This document shows positions 32,664 through 44,092 of a DNA stretch of 64,000 nt, in pieces. The translations under genes were made by a program, and so were the position numbers. Source of the stretch: Limnephilus marmoratus. Lineage: Eukaryota > Arthropoda > Insecta > Trichoptera > Limnephilidae. The stretch lies in assembly GCA_917880885.1 (NCBI GenBank), contig OU862928.1:43016962-43080961 (forward strand). Direction: 5' to 3'. Position 1 is the stretch's first letter. The number at the start of each line of letters is the position of its first letter. The notes beneath the pieces are model-generated. The model saw only the letters and a list, made by a program, of their open reading frames with translations, was not told where the DNA came from and did no database searches.

Positions 32664-33686
32664 TCAACGGTATGGGTACCTAATCATATGACGTTTTAAA
32701 TATTCCTTCTGGGAAAATGTACAGCTACACTCGGAACATGAAAAAGGTTTTTCTCTAGTATGGGTAAGTATGTGACTTTTTAAAGATCCATTTAAAGAAC
32801 ATGAATAGCTGCAGCCGGAACATGAAAAAGGTTTTTCTCCAGTATGGGTAAACATATGAATTTTTAAAGATCTCTTTCGAGAACATGAATAGCTGCAGTA
32901 GGAACATGAAAAAGGTTTTTCTCTAGTATGGGTAAATATATGACTATTTAAATGTCCCTTTTGAGAAAATGAATGGCTGCAGTAGGAACATAAAAAAGGT
33001 TTTTCTCTAGTATGGGTAAGTATGTGACTTTTTAAATTTCCCTTTATAGAACATGAATAGCTGCAGTCGGAACATGAAAAAGGTTTTCCTCCAATATGGG
33101 TAAACATGTGAATTTTTAAAGATCCCTTTCGAGAACATGAATAGCTGCAGTAGGAGCAAACATAAGGTTTTTCCACGGCATGGGTAAACATGTGACGTTT
33201 TAAACTTGCCTTTCGAGAAAATGAAAAGCTACAGTCAGGACATGAAAAAGGTTTTTCTCCAGTATGGGTAAACATGTGACTTTCTAAAGATCCCTTTTTA
33301 GAATTTGAAAAGTTACATAAGGAACATGAAAATGTTATTTTTCGAGAGTGGGAAAGCAGGTGAAGTTTTAAAGTTGCCTTTCGAGAAAATGTTTTGTCGC
33401 ATTTGGAACACGAAAAAAGTTTTTCTCCAGGTTGCGCCTTCATGTCCATTATTTTGTCTGAAAAAGATGGCGGATAAAGCTCAATAAGTATGTGGGTATC
33501 TATAATGAAAATAGAAAATTAAAACAAATAGAAATGAATTTTACCTGCAGTCTGGGAAACACTTTCAGAGTGTCGTAAGCATTCCTTTTTAACATCCGGT
33601 AGGGCAATGTCTATTTCTGTATAAGGAATTACCTCTCCATCTTCCTCACTGGGTCCTGGTTCAGCCTTGATGGGAACTGTCTGCAT
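32664..33686 (-). CDS. C2H2 zinc-finger protein (intact copy)
   Basis: Exon 1 runs 33,686-33,545 (47 residues plus one base, starting MQTVPIKAEPGPSEEDGEV). A GT donor, an 87-base intron and a CAG acceptor lead to exon 2, 33,457-32,664, for a predicted 311 residues. The N-terminus is acidic with two sumoylation-like motifs (IKAE, VKKE). Eight C2H2 fingers of 28 residues follow, plus a ninth ending HMIRYPYR that lacks its second zinc histidine. Linkers are GEKPF or REKPF; one is GGKPF. An acceptor-like AG lies just 5' of the ATG, suggesting a noncoding first exon upstream. It is the only zinc-finger copy fully inside the window without a frame break. Expected role: nuclear DNA binding and transcriptional regulation, possibly under SUMO control. 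Targets unknown. Confidence 0.8.
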
Positions 33687-33933
33687 ATTAATGCCACCTG
33701 GAATAACATAACAACATATTACATGAAAAATTTTGTTACATTGTGTGGATCCTTTTAGATATGGAATTATCCATAGCTTCGGTGAGCGGGAACATTTATT
33801 CATGAAAAAGGGTTGGCTTAGTTTTTATACAATTTTTGAAGTGAAAACTTCTTTAGCACCGTTGCGATTTGAAACTCGATGAAACCAAAAATTGAGACAC
33901 TAAAAAGAGACAAACAGATGTATGCATCTACAG

Positions 33934-34480
33934 CGGTGGTTTCCAACCTTTTTTTGACCCAGGACCACTTGTATGTTTATTTTTTCGACAGGGATCACAA
34001 ACAGTGGCGTAAAGAGGAGGGGGCGGCGCCCCGGGTTCCACCCGACGTAGTTTCACCCCCTAGACTACAATTCTCTAGCCACCCTTCCTCAATTTTTTAT
34101 GAAGTCGAAATTTGTGTTTTGTCAACATTAATGGGGGGGGGTGACACCACGTTATCCGCCCCATCCGTCCCACTGCTTGTGGTCAGTGACGTAGGCTAGC
34201 ATGGGTGGCACCCGGGACGGATAACACAACGGGAGGGGCGTAATGGGATAGGGTAGGACAGGTTCTAGCAGAATTTATCACAACGGAGGGGGCGGAATGG
34301 GATAGGGTGGGACGGGTTATAGCAGAATATTTACCACAATGGAGGGGGTAGGATGGGGTGGGGCAAAACGGAATACCATAATGGCCACCGACCACAAGGT
34401 ACAATAACTGCGCGTTGGCTCGTTTATTGACCGGCGGACCATCTTCTAGCCTCTTGCGGACCACTAGTTGGGACACCCTG
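33934..34480. mobile_element. hAT-like element with complete target duplication
   Basis: It is flanked by ATCTACAG (33,926-33,933; 34,481-34,488). Ends are CGGTGGTTTCCAACC and GTTGGGACACCCTG, partly inverted. The body includes the GTTCTAGCAGAAT minisatellite. Copy A at 657-664 has a single ATCTACAG and no element. The body also occurs, right-truncated, at 27,037 and 31,554. Confidence 0.8.
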
Positions 34481-36327
34481 ATCTACAGGATCTAGCTTGT
34501 GAGAGAATGAGATAGTATAATCGGTCTCCCCTTTGTGCGGTGCTTCGTAGCCTCCCCACTCTTACTTACTTTAGTTTTCTGAAGGTTTCATTTCTACCGT
34601 GTGTGAAATGCACACTCTAATTTTTATTTTATTATTATGTCTTTTAATAAAAGTAAAGCCCTCAAGAATGGTATCAGGGATTAAGTTTGATCAAATGTGT
34701 TCTATCGTATGATTAAATAAATAACAATATCTTATCTGTGAAATGTTTGACAAACAAAATGATTGTAGAGCATTGTTTCTCAGAAAGTTGGTTACCCCGA
34801 GCCACGAAAGTCGGGTCGTTTTCTCACAAATCTAAAGAATATAAAATTTAATCTGGACTTTTGAAAAATTATTTAATTAAGAGACGGACAACGCACTTTG
34901 TGCATCTTCTTAACATTTTTGAATAGTTTTTTTTAATTACTATAAATAAAAACTTCCCTGATTTTTCTTCACATGTAAAGGGTGTCCCAAAACTCAAAGT
35001 TATCTTTTGGAGAGCTGAACTTGTGACGAACAGGGCCGTATTTACACTTTTCATCCGTATAGGCCACTTCATTTGCGCCGCCCCTTCCTCCTTCTTAGAA
35101 GTTGCCACTTACCATGATCACCCACTTGCAGGATTTTATTAGGTGGCACACAATTTTAAAAATAAATATTCAAATTTACGTTAAGTAGGTATTCAAAAAT
35201 GAAATAAAAGAACGAATTATTCGTAAAATAAAAGTGTAACATAAAACAAGAAATACCATTTTTACGGGATTTTTTATTTGACGAAATCATTTATAATAGC
35301 TTCATGGTTGCTTCTATGCGTAGAAGATCCGAAGAATAAAGTTTTTCTTGCGATAATGAAGACCTTTGGTATTTCTTCACTCGCTTTAAACAGGAAAAAC
35401 TCCTTTCTCCAAAAAAATTGCGACCGGAGTGCAAAGTGCCACGCGGAGAGCTATATCCAAGTTTGGGTAAACGTTGTACAGAGATGGTTTTCTCAAAAAC
35501 TTTCCTTAGAAAGATTCAGTAATGATGTAGATTCAGGTTTATCTGCCGTCTTATTAGAGAAAACGTGTCCTTGAAAGTGTACCCATTCCTGAACTAAATC
35601 GTCTTCTAAATCATTGCACAAGAGATTGAGCTTTTTCTGAGACTCTTTGTGTTGAAAGTTCACCCTTTCATATTTAAAAAAAAAGTTTTTTTTTCTTTGA
35701 AGTATTATGCCTTCATATTATGCCTTATGCCTTCGCATGTGCCTTCTCTCTAATTCAGACGTCAGTCAGGAAGTGGTTTCAATACCCTCATTTGATGTTT
35801 CGTCTATAAAGTTTTTTCTGTTAGGGTCATCTTACTCTGAATGTCGCCCTGATATTGCTAAAGTGCGCTCATTTCAATTGCACTTTCTTCGAAGTAATCA
35901 TAGTTTTCTTGCTCTGGTATAATAAACTCGAGAAGAGATCCATAAAAATCAGATACCGTCAGTACATCAACATATTATGATCACTGAATCTGAGCACTCA
36001 CTTTATTTAGTCTTTCCAAAATAGCATTCCAAAATACGATTAGTAACCAAATAAAGGTAGCCCATTGCCCAAACATTTTTGTGAAATATTCACACCATAA
36101 TCGCACGACGCAATCCGCGGTGGCGTACGGGTTCACTGGACGTCTAAAGGTTCCTTTAAGAGGGAAATAGGCGTAAAGGCTTAAAAAAAAGTTTTTTTCA
36201 TAAATCGATGGTAGAACTATTCAAAAATATTTTCTGAAAATTACAAAACCAAAATTCTACGCCATTTAAAAGTTACATGCGTTTGAGTGAGTGTCCCTCG
36301 GTCGAACTGCCACTATTTTACTGCCAA

Positions 36328-37429
36328 TCTTAATATATAAAACAAAGTCGGGTTAGTTACACTATTTATAACTCGAGAACGGCTGGACCGATTTTGATGA
36401 TCTTTGATTTGTTGGATTTGTCTCCGCCCCGGATAACAGATTAACCATTAAAACATTGGAAAAATCTACGAAAAAGAAAGTTATGAAGAAAATTAATTTC
36501 CCCATACATTTTGTATGGAACGAATTCTCATATTTTGAAAGAGCTGCACGAATTTTATAATAAGTACCTATAAATATTGAGTAGTGAGTGAGTTCCAATA
36601 ATTCAAAAACAACGTCAAATGTCAATGTGCTGATTGTTTTGTTTTTATTCTTAAACATATAATGCTGCCTCTCTTTCTTACACACTTAATGTCAATAGCC
36701 GAAAATGAGACAAACGGTGAACGTATGTCTCCACCCATCCAAAGGAAAGATACAATCATTAAAATAAAAAAACCCTCACACGTACAAAGAAAATGAAAAG
36801 AAAAGTTTTTTTTTACATCAGTTCCACAACACACGAGGCATTAGAAAATTATTGTCCTCAGGGCCTGTGTCATCTTAAGGGATGTTGTGTGGAGGGTCTT
36901 TTTAAGGAAGGGAAGGATAGGAAGGGGAGGGTAGGAATCTGGGGTCAGTGTGTCCGGTAGTGACGGACGTATGAATCCATCCCTCCAACTGCGGTGCAAG
37001 GCGTTGGGTCGAGAGAGTCCAGCTGGAAAGGTCAAAAGGCCTCCCTCAACCAGTCTCTCTCGACCCGATCCGCCACGCAGCAGGTGGGCAGACGCATCCG
37101 CTGCCAAGACCCGGACAAACGTCACCCCGTAGCGAACCACTTAAGGTGCGATTCCTAAGAGTGACCTATGGGTGACGTATGACAGAGGTGTTGGTTATCC
37201 AAATAAATTGTTCCCGGTTCACAAATTATCGTAATTAAGTGGAAAAATAAGAAAATCACAAAAAATATAAATCCATACACAATGCCATCTCTGATACTGA
37301 CAAAATCAAAATACAGACAGTTGTGCATTGATGATTGCTTCATTGTGTAATTTTTGACTTAATAAGAAACTGAATTTAATTCAACAGTTATTGATTCTGA
37401 GGCGGTACGAAGTTCGTCGGGTCAGCTAG
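36328..37429 (+). mobile_element. Non-autonomous Helitron
   Basis: It starts TCTTAATATATAAAACAAAG after an A and ends GGTACGAAGTTCGTCGGGTC-AGCTAG before a T, the A-T insertion pattern of Helitrons. The small hairpin ACGAAGTTCGT lies just before the end. The 3' part matches 14,735-15,034. No Rep/helicase coding is visible. It is interrupted by a LINE end. Confidence 0.75.
36806..37149 (-). mobile_element. LINE 3' end nested in the Helitron
   Basis: The T-run, then CCACAACACACGAGGC, CCTCAGGGCCTGTGTCATC and TGTTGTGTGGAGGG, is the conserved 3' hairpin of the LINE at 3,698-5,266, somewhat diverged. Minus-strand coding with SYPPLPILPFLKKTLHT is the tail of ORF2. Confidence 0.7.
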
Positions 37430-38344
37430 TATATTAATAATTATTAATAATTTTCGATTTTTTTGTAAGAAGTGGGGTTCAAATAGAGGAAAAACTTATA
37501 AAAAACTATAATTTTTGAAAAATTGATTTCGGATGAAAATTGTGATCTCCAGGAGTTACACAAATTGTCCTGCCGGATGGCGACTTACAATGCGCGGCAG
37601 TTGATATCTGCGTTATTTTTTGAGGAAAATATTTGAAAATTTTAGAATATACTCTTGAATATAATGTAAAATGACCGCAAGGTATAAATAAAATATGTAT
37701 ATATATATATATATATTCCTAATGTATTTAAAAAATCATGAAAATCACTAAAAATACGAGGTCCTACACCTATTTGTCCTCGTAAACGCTCGAGCAATAA
37801 AGGTAGCCGACTGCCAAAGCCTTTTTTTGTGAAATATTCGCACCACAATCACCGGTCCCGTATTGAACCGTTGGGCATTGAACGATACAAATCCGCGGTC
37901 CCGTTCGGGACCACTGGGCGTCTAAAGGTTAATAGATAGAAAACTCTATCTCTCCACAGTGACTTTTATGTTGTTGTTTATAATCGTACACCAAATTAAC
38001 GGCTTACCAAAGCGAGCGAGCGCCGCCCCCTGAACTCTGCCGCCCCTAGGCCGCGGCCTATAAGGCCTATTGACAAATCCAGGACTGGTGACGAAGCGGA
38101 ATATCGTAATTTTATTAAATAATAGTTGTTAGTTTCCGAAATATTGGCATTTTTACGATTTTCGAAAGTGAAAATCGACACCTTCATTTTAGAACAGTTT
38201 TTCAAGTGCCACAGACATAAAATTTCATATTTCAAAGTTGGATTTGCATGATGAAAAAATGCGCAACTATCTGCGTAATGTAAATTCGGCTTTAGATTCT
38301 AATTTTTACTACGCAACTCTGAATAGCCGCAACTAATTGACTTC

Positions 38345-38915
38345 CATGGTATTGGGGAAGGACTCTCGTCTAGTCATCCAGAGAATGCGGGTTCAAATCC
38401 CTGTGTGCGCAGATAATTTTTATTTGATTTTTTTTCCCTTCATTTTTTCATTTGAAAAATGCAATATTACGAAAATCATAAGAGTAATGGAACCCACTAA
38501 CCCACTAAGGCGCAGCCTGTGCTTGGGTAATATAGTTATGTACATTTTATTATTAAACCTAGAAAGAACAAACAGTGGGCAAATAAATCAAAAATAATTA
38601 AAATATATTGATTGATTTGGGTTTTCACAATTTAATCATTTAAAATAATGTAAAGTTTATTTGCGGCACGTTCCAGAGAGGGAGAAACTCTCAATACCAC
38701 TACCATTCAGAATTGAAACGTTGCCTGAAATGGCTTCAGGCGTGTTTGGTGACTAGATCTGAATAGCCGCATACTTCTCCACCTTTCTCTTCCCCATCTC
38801 CACTTACCGTCAGCCTCACAACATACCCCAATTGGGGATGCCATCGTCTCACTGGCTCCAGACAGCAGCAACTAGGACTCTTGTGAGATATTCACATTAA
38901 AAAAGCTCCGGCTAT
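38345..38915 (+). mobile_element. tRNA-derived SINE (copy B of 1,866-2,600)
   Basis: It has the same tRNA-like head with GGTTCAAATCC and the same body. It lacks the internal 100-bp duplication seen in copy A, so that duplication postdates the block duplication or was lost here. Confidence 0.75.
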
Positions 38916-39202
38916 TGATCACAATTTAAAATAAAACTAACCATACTATAAAAAATGTACCACACCAATCTGGCAAGTAATGTAAAAAATTGGTCATTTA
39001 GTGTAGTTTTTAAGGTATTTGAAATGACATAACATTTGTAATATTACATTTTATATGTATCTTAAATTAAAAAAAAAAAAAAAAATCATATCAAACTGTA
39101 AAATGAGGTCCTCAGCACGGGTAAAGCACCCAGTGAGGCCCACATTAGTCAAATATGTAACACACATGTATAAATCAGGTGAATCAAATAAAAAAAATAA
39201 AC

Positions 39203-39373
39203 AATTATTATAAGCAATAATTATCAGCCTGAAACACTCATCCACATTGAAAAATCTTCCGAGAAAAGATACATGACGCCAACGGTCCCATTGGCGTCAT
39301 GTATCTTTTCTCGGAAGAAGATTTTTCAATGTGGATGAGTGTTTCAGGCTGATAATTATTGCTTATAATAATT
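39203..39373. repeat. Long foldback, 80-bp arms
   Basis: Arms 39,203-39,282 and 39,291-39,373 are perfectly complementary except for a 3-base bulge, with an 8-base loop CGGTCCCA. It lies within an insertion of about 430 bp (39,038-39,470) bounded by A-runs and absent from copy A (2,715-2,745). No coding sequence. Confidence 0.92.
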
Positions 39374-39794
39374 CTTACCCTTTGTGCTATGCATAAAAAA
39401 TCTTGTCTTAAAACGTTAGTTTTACAATTAAAAATAATAAAAAAAAAAAAAAAAAAAGATTTATATACTTCAAAATTTGAGTGGGTAGGTAACAAAAGGG
39501 AAGTTTGAGGACAACCTGCGCAGGTATTAAAGTTTGGGAAATGCTGTTCTTATCTAATCAATATTCAATTCAATAAAAAAAAATTATAATAAATCTTTAA
39601 ATTTCAGACTCGGCACAAAATTTGGTGCCTCGTTTATTTTGTTTGCAAAAATTAAAAATGTAACGAATATGGCCAATCGACGTTAACAGTAATTTGTGTG
39701 CCAGTGTTACATTGTATGGTTGTTAGTTGCAATTCGAGACAGCAGCAACAGTTGGTTATGTAGTTTAGTTTAGTGTGATTGAAGTGTGACTAAC

Positions 39795-42457
39795 AATGGA
39801 AGCAGATAAGACCAGTCAGTGTCCAATTAAGAGAGTGGACTTATGGCGGCTCTTATTGAAGGATACCTCCAAAGGGGCAGCTGTTGTTGTTCCCCGCTGA
39901 TGTTCATTGAAGCAAATAGATAAAAGATACAATGGCGTATATCGCGCCATCCGCTGCAGCAATGGGGAGCTTCTGTGCACACTCCTTGGATCAGTAAATC
40001 CCGAACTCTCGGAGCGACTCATCTCCGAATCTTACGAGGAATTACTCTGGAACAATGTCCTCCTGTCTGAAGAAATGCATCTATTTTGTACAATACACAT
40101 TGCTCGATCTAGGTTTCTTCTCTAAAGACGGCGGAACGTTTCCTGTTACTCCCTTCGCTAATAATAATGTCCAAGAACGCATCCAAATGCTTGTGGAAAA
40201 TGTAGCACAAATTAATACTTACACAGAAGTTGACAGTCACTTTTTATATCCTGCCAGGTTTATAGCTCAGAATATCCACATAGGTACTGAAACAACTATT
40301 GATGTCGACCTACAATAATATATAGTATATTTGCGGCATGTTCCAGAGTGGAAGATACTATCAGTATCGCCCTGGTGTAAGACCACCATTCAGAATTGAA
40401 ACGTTGCTTGAAAATGGCTTTAGCCGTGTTTAGTGACCAGATCTGAATAGCCAGGTACTTCCCAACCTTCCTCTTCCCCACCTCCTTCCCCTCCCCGCTA
40501 CCTTCAGCCTCACAACATACCCCAATTGGGGATGCCATAGTCTCACTGGTTCCAGACGAGAGCAGTTGAGATTCTTGTGCGGTATTCACTGTAAAAAAAA
40601 AAAAAAAAAAAATAGGTTCCCCTGGGAAGAAATGGAGTTCTGCTTGGTGAGCTTTGTGTCCGCCCACTTTCGACGAGAAGAACTGAATATATTCTATCTG
40701 TCCGTATTGAGGAAAGGCAGGTTACTTAAAGAATTGGACAAGTTTGTGTCAGATCTGCAAGAGTTGAAGGAACACATCGGGTCAACAGATATCCAGATTG
40801 GGTCAACAGAAACCGATAAAATTAGGTCGAGAAGACGTTTCCGCTACTATCAGTATCAGATATCCGCACTTGTACGCTGACTATAAGGAGGTGAAAGATG
40901 TTTCCTCGCTCCACATCATGAAGACAAACCTAGACGCGGCCTTGCTGGCAGACTCTGCTACTAGAGTCGGCCAGTTGACCATCAAGAGAGCCCTCCAGGT
41001 GACGGGAGAGCATCTGAAGAATACCCCGGACAGCCCCAACCTCTCCCCAGCCGTGTGTGAACGTCTCCTCCTCTCTGCACCCAAAGAAACCAGAAACGTC
41101 TTGCGCAAATTACGGGACTCTCTCTCCAAACCACACATAGAGTCAGAGGACTCTGTACTAGATTCTAATGTTAAAAATGACAAAAAAATAGCAACTGTCA
41201 TAAGAGATATAACATACTTTAAAAAAGTGAACAAAATACAGTGTATGTTCACGGCGATCATCGACAGTGAAAATGTAGTAGAATATCGTGTTCATTATTA
41301 TATGGATGTCCAAAAATCAGATACGGATACAAAAAACCACAAAAATATTGAAGACCTTATCAGTAAAAGAAAAAATAGACTCCTTACGAGAAGAAACTGG
41401 TTGCTGAAATAAATTATGTTCTCGATCAAACAAAATTCCAATATCATTTAACGAGCTTCGACTACAGCCTGTTATGAACAATATACATTCATTCCACTTA
41501 CGACCTCAGTACCGAAAGTGTCGGCATCAGGCTTTTGAAAAACATTACTCAGAGAATCTTGAAAAACTTTACATCGCAGAAAAATCAATTTGAATTTGAA
41601 GAAGACATCTTACATCTTAGCGCTAAGTATCCGATTATCCAAATTTTATAACAGTGTATATCTGAGAATTAAACCGGAGATTGTGAATGAAATAACATTT
41701 GCGTTAGCTAGAATAAATTATTTTCGATCAATTGACGAATCGAAGATATTAACTGTATTGATGATTAAAGTAGACAATTAGAAGAAATTTTATCAAAAAA
41801 AATTAAAGGAAAGAGTTCTCGAACGAGTAAAGAGATGATAAAAATTGACAAACAACTCGATCTCAATTTTATTGAACTAGAGAGCCTCATAGGAACTGGT
41901 GGAAAGAGTTGTCAATTATATAAACCTAATATTTTATCACTCAAAGATAAGATTAACAATAGATTTGTGGTAGAAGCCCTTGTACTGGATATCATGACTC
42001 TATTAGACAGTTCCAACCGTGTTCCCAACAATGTGCTGTATCTAGATGGGGACACGCCTCTGTTGAACGGTAAGTGCTTGCGCAACCACTTGGCTCACGG
42101 GAACGCCTTCCTAGACATTCTGCCAACTGATGCTTGGACTGCCGTGCTATTAAATGCCGTGAAACTAACTGAAAGCAATGACGATTTACTGAACTGAAGA
42201 TCGGGAACATTTTAAAAAACAATATCAAACAATTGAGACGGAGATATGAGCGGGGCTTATCTATTCTTAACAAACAGAAGGAAACGTGGAAGTCTCTACT
42301 TGACGGGAACTTTGAGAATTTTGCAATAGCAATCGTGGGAGGAGCTGATATATATTCAAGAAAGGAAGATTTGTCTTCTACACTGCACCACGCTGCACGG
42401 GGACACAATATTGAGATTATCATATTCTTGATTAAACAGAAAATGATTAGCAGGTAA
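39795..42457 (+). pseudogene. HEPN/ankyrin-like gene, copy B, multiply broken
   Basis: Coding-like blocks occur in order: MEADKTSQCPIKRVDLWRLL (39,795), IQMLVENVAQINTY and YPARFIAQNIHIG (about 40,165-40,320), a 204-residue frame (40,798-41,412) with MKTNLDAALLADSATRVGQL, FEFEEDILHLSAKYPI (41,590), then the frame at 41,835 with CLRNHLAHGN and finally an ankyrin-like repeat (GADIYSR...LHHAARGHNIEII, to 42,457). Frames are separated by shifts, and a SINE with a poly-A tail sits at 40,325-40,612. In the 41,835 frame a missing T near 42,196 creates a stop that copy A does not have. Together the blocks suggest one protein with a helical N-terminal part, an R-N-x3-H motif as in HEPN nucleases, and ankyrin repeats. 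I do not recognise a named family. Confidence 0.55.
40325..40612 (+). mobile_element. SINE body with poly-A tail
   Basis: It starts in TATTTGCGGCATGTTCCAGA, contains CGCCCTGGTGTAAGACCACC and CCCCAATTGGGGATGCC, and ends in 19 A. It interrupts the HEPN/ankyrin-like locus. The tRNA-like head is missing, which suggests 5' truncation. Confidence 0.75.
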
Positions 42458-42464
42458 GGGAGGA

Positions 42465-42590
42465 GGTGTGGTTGGGGGAGGGGGGAAGGGGAACGGGAGG
42501 GGGGGAAAAGGGGAACTCGGAAGGGTGCGGAGGGGAGGAGGGGAATTCGGGAGGGAGGAGGGGAATTCGGGAGGGAGGAGGGGAACTAAA
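42465..42590 (+). repeat. G-rich polypurine tract, copy B
   Basis: GGGGAATTCGGGAGGGAGGA-type units, equivalent to 5,445-5,565. Confidence 0.8.
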
Positions 42591-42628
42591 AGTCGCCGGC
42601 AGGGCCACCGCAGGTTTTTAACTCCTAG

Positions 42629-43683
42629 TCTATATATAAAAATCTGGGTTTGTATATATATATGTATATATGCTATGCGTCGCTAGATCATTCATCCGAT
42701 TGCGATGAAACTTTGGGGATATGATGTGCACATGCCCGCGATGGTTTCTCTATAAAATAGTGAGCTCTGGCATCATGAAATTATGCATTGCTAAACCGTT
42801 CATCCGATTGTGATGAAACTTTCTCTAAAATTATGCATTGCTAAACCGTTCATCCGATTGTGATGAAACGTTTCTCTAAAAAATAGTGAGCTCTGGCATC
42901 ATGAAATTGTGCATTGCTAAACCGTTCATCCGATTGCAATTAAAATTTGAGCATTTCATGTGCGCATGCCCGCGATGGTTTCTGTATACAATAGTGAGCT
43001 CTGGCAAACAAGGACGTTTTCAGACATATTTTGAGTAACCATTTTTACCACAGTCAAAAAAGAACGCCCGGCGTCAAATAAAATTTTGTAAAAATGTACA
43101 ACGCAGCGTACTATAGCTGCGGTAGAGAGTGTACTACTATCTAAAATAATTAAAATGTACGCCTTTATGAAACCAAAGATTCCAACTGGAATTTGAAAAA
43201 AAATTGGAAAAGTTTTGGAATTTTTTATTAATTATTTTTATAATAAACAATATAAAAGTGAATCGCTGAATGTGTTGCTAAGCGCTTAACTCTCGAATGA
43301 CTGCACCAAATTGGATACTTAATTCTTTTTTTTGTGTGTTCGTTATTGTCAGGTCAAGGTTTTTATAAAACTTCCGGTGAGCTCTGGCATTATGAAATTT
43401 GTATAAAAAAATTGCTATTGGTGGCACGCGAGAAAGCGGCTATTCCTATGGAAAGCGGGAGGGAGGGAGAGATGGGGGAGGGGAACCACGGAGGGGGCGG
43501 GGAACCTAGGAGGGAGGAGGGGGACCTGGGAGGGGGAAGGGGAACTCGGGAGAGGGGTTCGCAGGGAAGGGGGGGGAGTGGAGTGGGGAGAGGGAAGGTG
43601 GAGGTGACGAATGGGAAAGGACACGCAGGGAGAAACAATTTATTTATTAAATGGCAAAGCGACGCACGCCGGAAACCAGCTAG
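42629..43683 (+). mobile_element. Non-autonomous Helitron
   Basis: It starts TCTATATATAAAAATCTGGG and ends CGCCGGAAACCAGCTAG followed by T. It contains three or four iterated ATTCATCCGATTGCGATG units and a G-rich tract (43,440-43,615). The copy A equivalent (5,603-6,230) lacks the 3' terminal region. Confidence 0.7.
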
Positions 43684-44084
43684 TTTATAATAAATTTGCC
43701 TAATAATAAAATATGTTTTTATTTTTTTTCCTTGTCAGTAAGTTTTGTTAGTTTTGTAAGGTGAGAAATTTTTAAAACTATTTGTATTAAAAAATTTTAT
43801 ATTTCAAAAATTATATTTATTTCGAATTATAAAATCTGAAAGCGTATTTCATTTTAGTTTTCAAATCCGTTCAGAAATATTCCATTTATTTGGATTTCAT
43901 TGCCAAGCAGAAAATTTTTGACTTTCTAACAAAAGGCTCGAGGCCTGATGAGTTAGTTAAATGTATACGATCGTGACGTCACACGAGACGCATTTCAGTA
44001 CAATTCATAATTCAAATGTCGGGTAATCTCCAATTGGGGTATGTTGTGAGATGAAGGTAAGTAGGGAGGGAAAGGAGATTGGGA
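43684..44084. other. Noncoding spacer
   Basis: AT-rich sequence shared with 6,220-6,536 of copy A. At the end a short SINE-like stretch (AAAGGAGATTGGGAG) matches 7,292. No gene seen. Confidence 0.5.
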
Positions 44085-44092
44085 GTAGGGAC

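Larger units (their letters stand above)
23549..34480 (-). repeat. Tandem zinc-finger gene cluster (three units)
   Basis: GGGCAGCATGGGGCCTGAG begins three units at about 23,549, 27,541 and 32,083. Each has a 3' spacer, a finger exon, an N-terminal exon, a 5' flank and a CAGCGGTGGTT element in that order on the plus strand, with genes on the minus strand. Unit 1 contains a hAT insertion and unit 2 a LINE insertion; without these they are about 2.5 and 3.2 kb. Confidence 0.85.
35031..38087 (-). mobile_element. hAT transposon, decayed, with nested insertions
   Basis: Flanked by GTGACGAA (35,023-35,030; 38,088-38,095). The ends CAGGGCCGTATTTACAC and, inverted, CAGTCCTGGATTTGTCA carry the CAG start of hAT elements. 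Copy A has the empty site ATGACGAAG at 1,240. On the minus strand near 35,500-35,275 is a recognisable hAT C-terminal dimerisation domain (LDIALRVALCTPVAIF, then a shifted frame with GERSFSCLKRVKKYQRSSL), broken by a frameshift in a T run. A Helitron (36,328-37,429) is nested inside. Confidence 0.9.

Noticed and set aside
43334..43690. Gly/Arg-rich frame as a protein
   Set aside because: It is translation of a G-rich polypurine tract inside a Helitron. The neighbouring Pro/Ser-rich frames on the other strand have the same cause.
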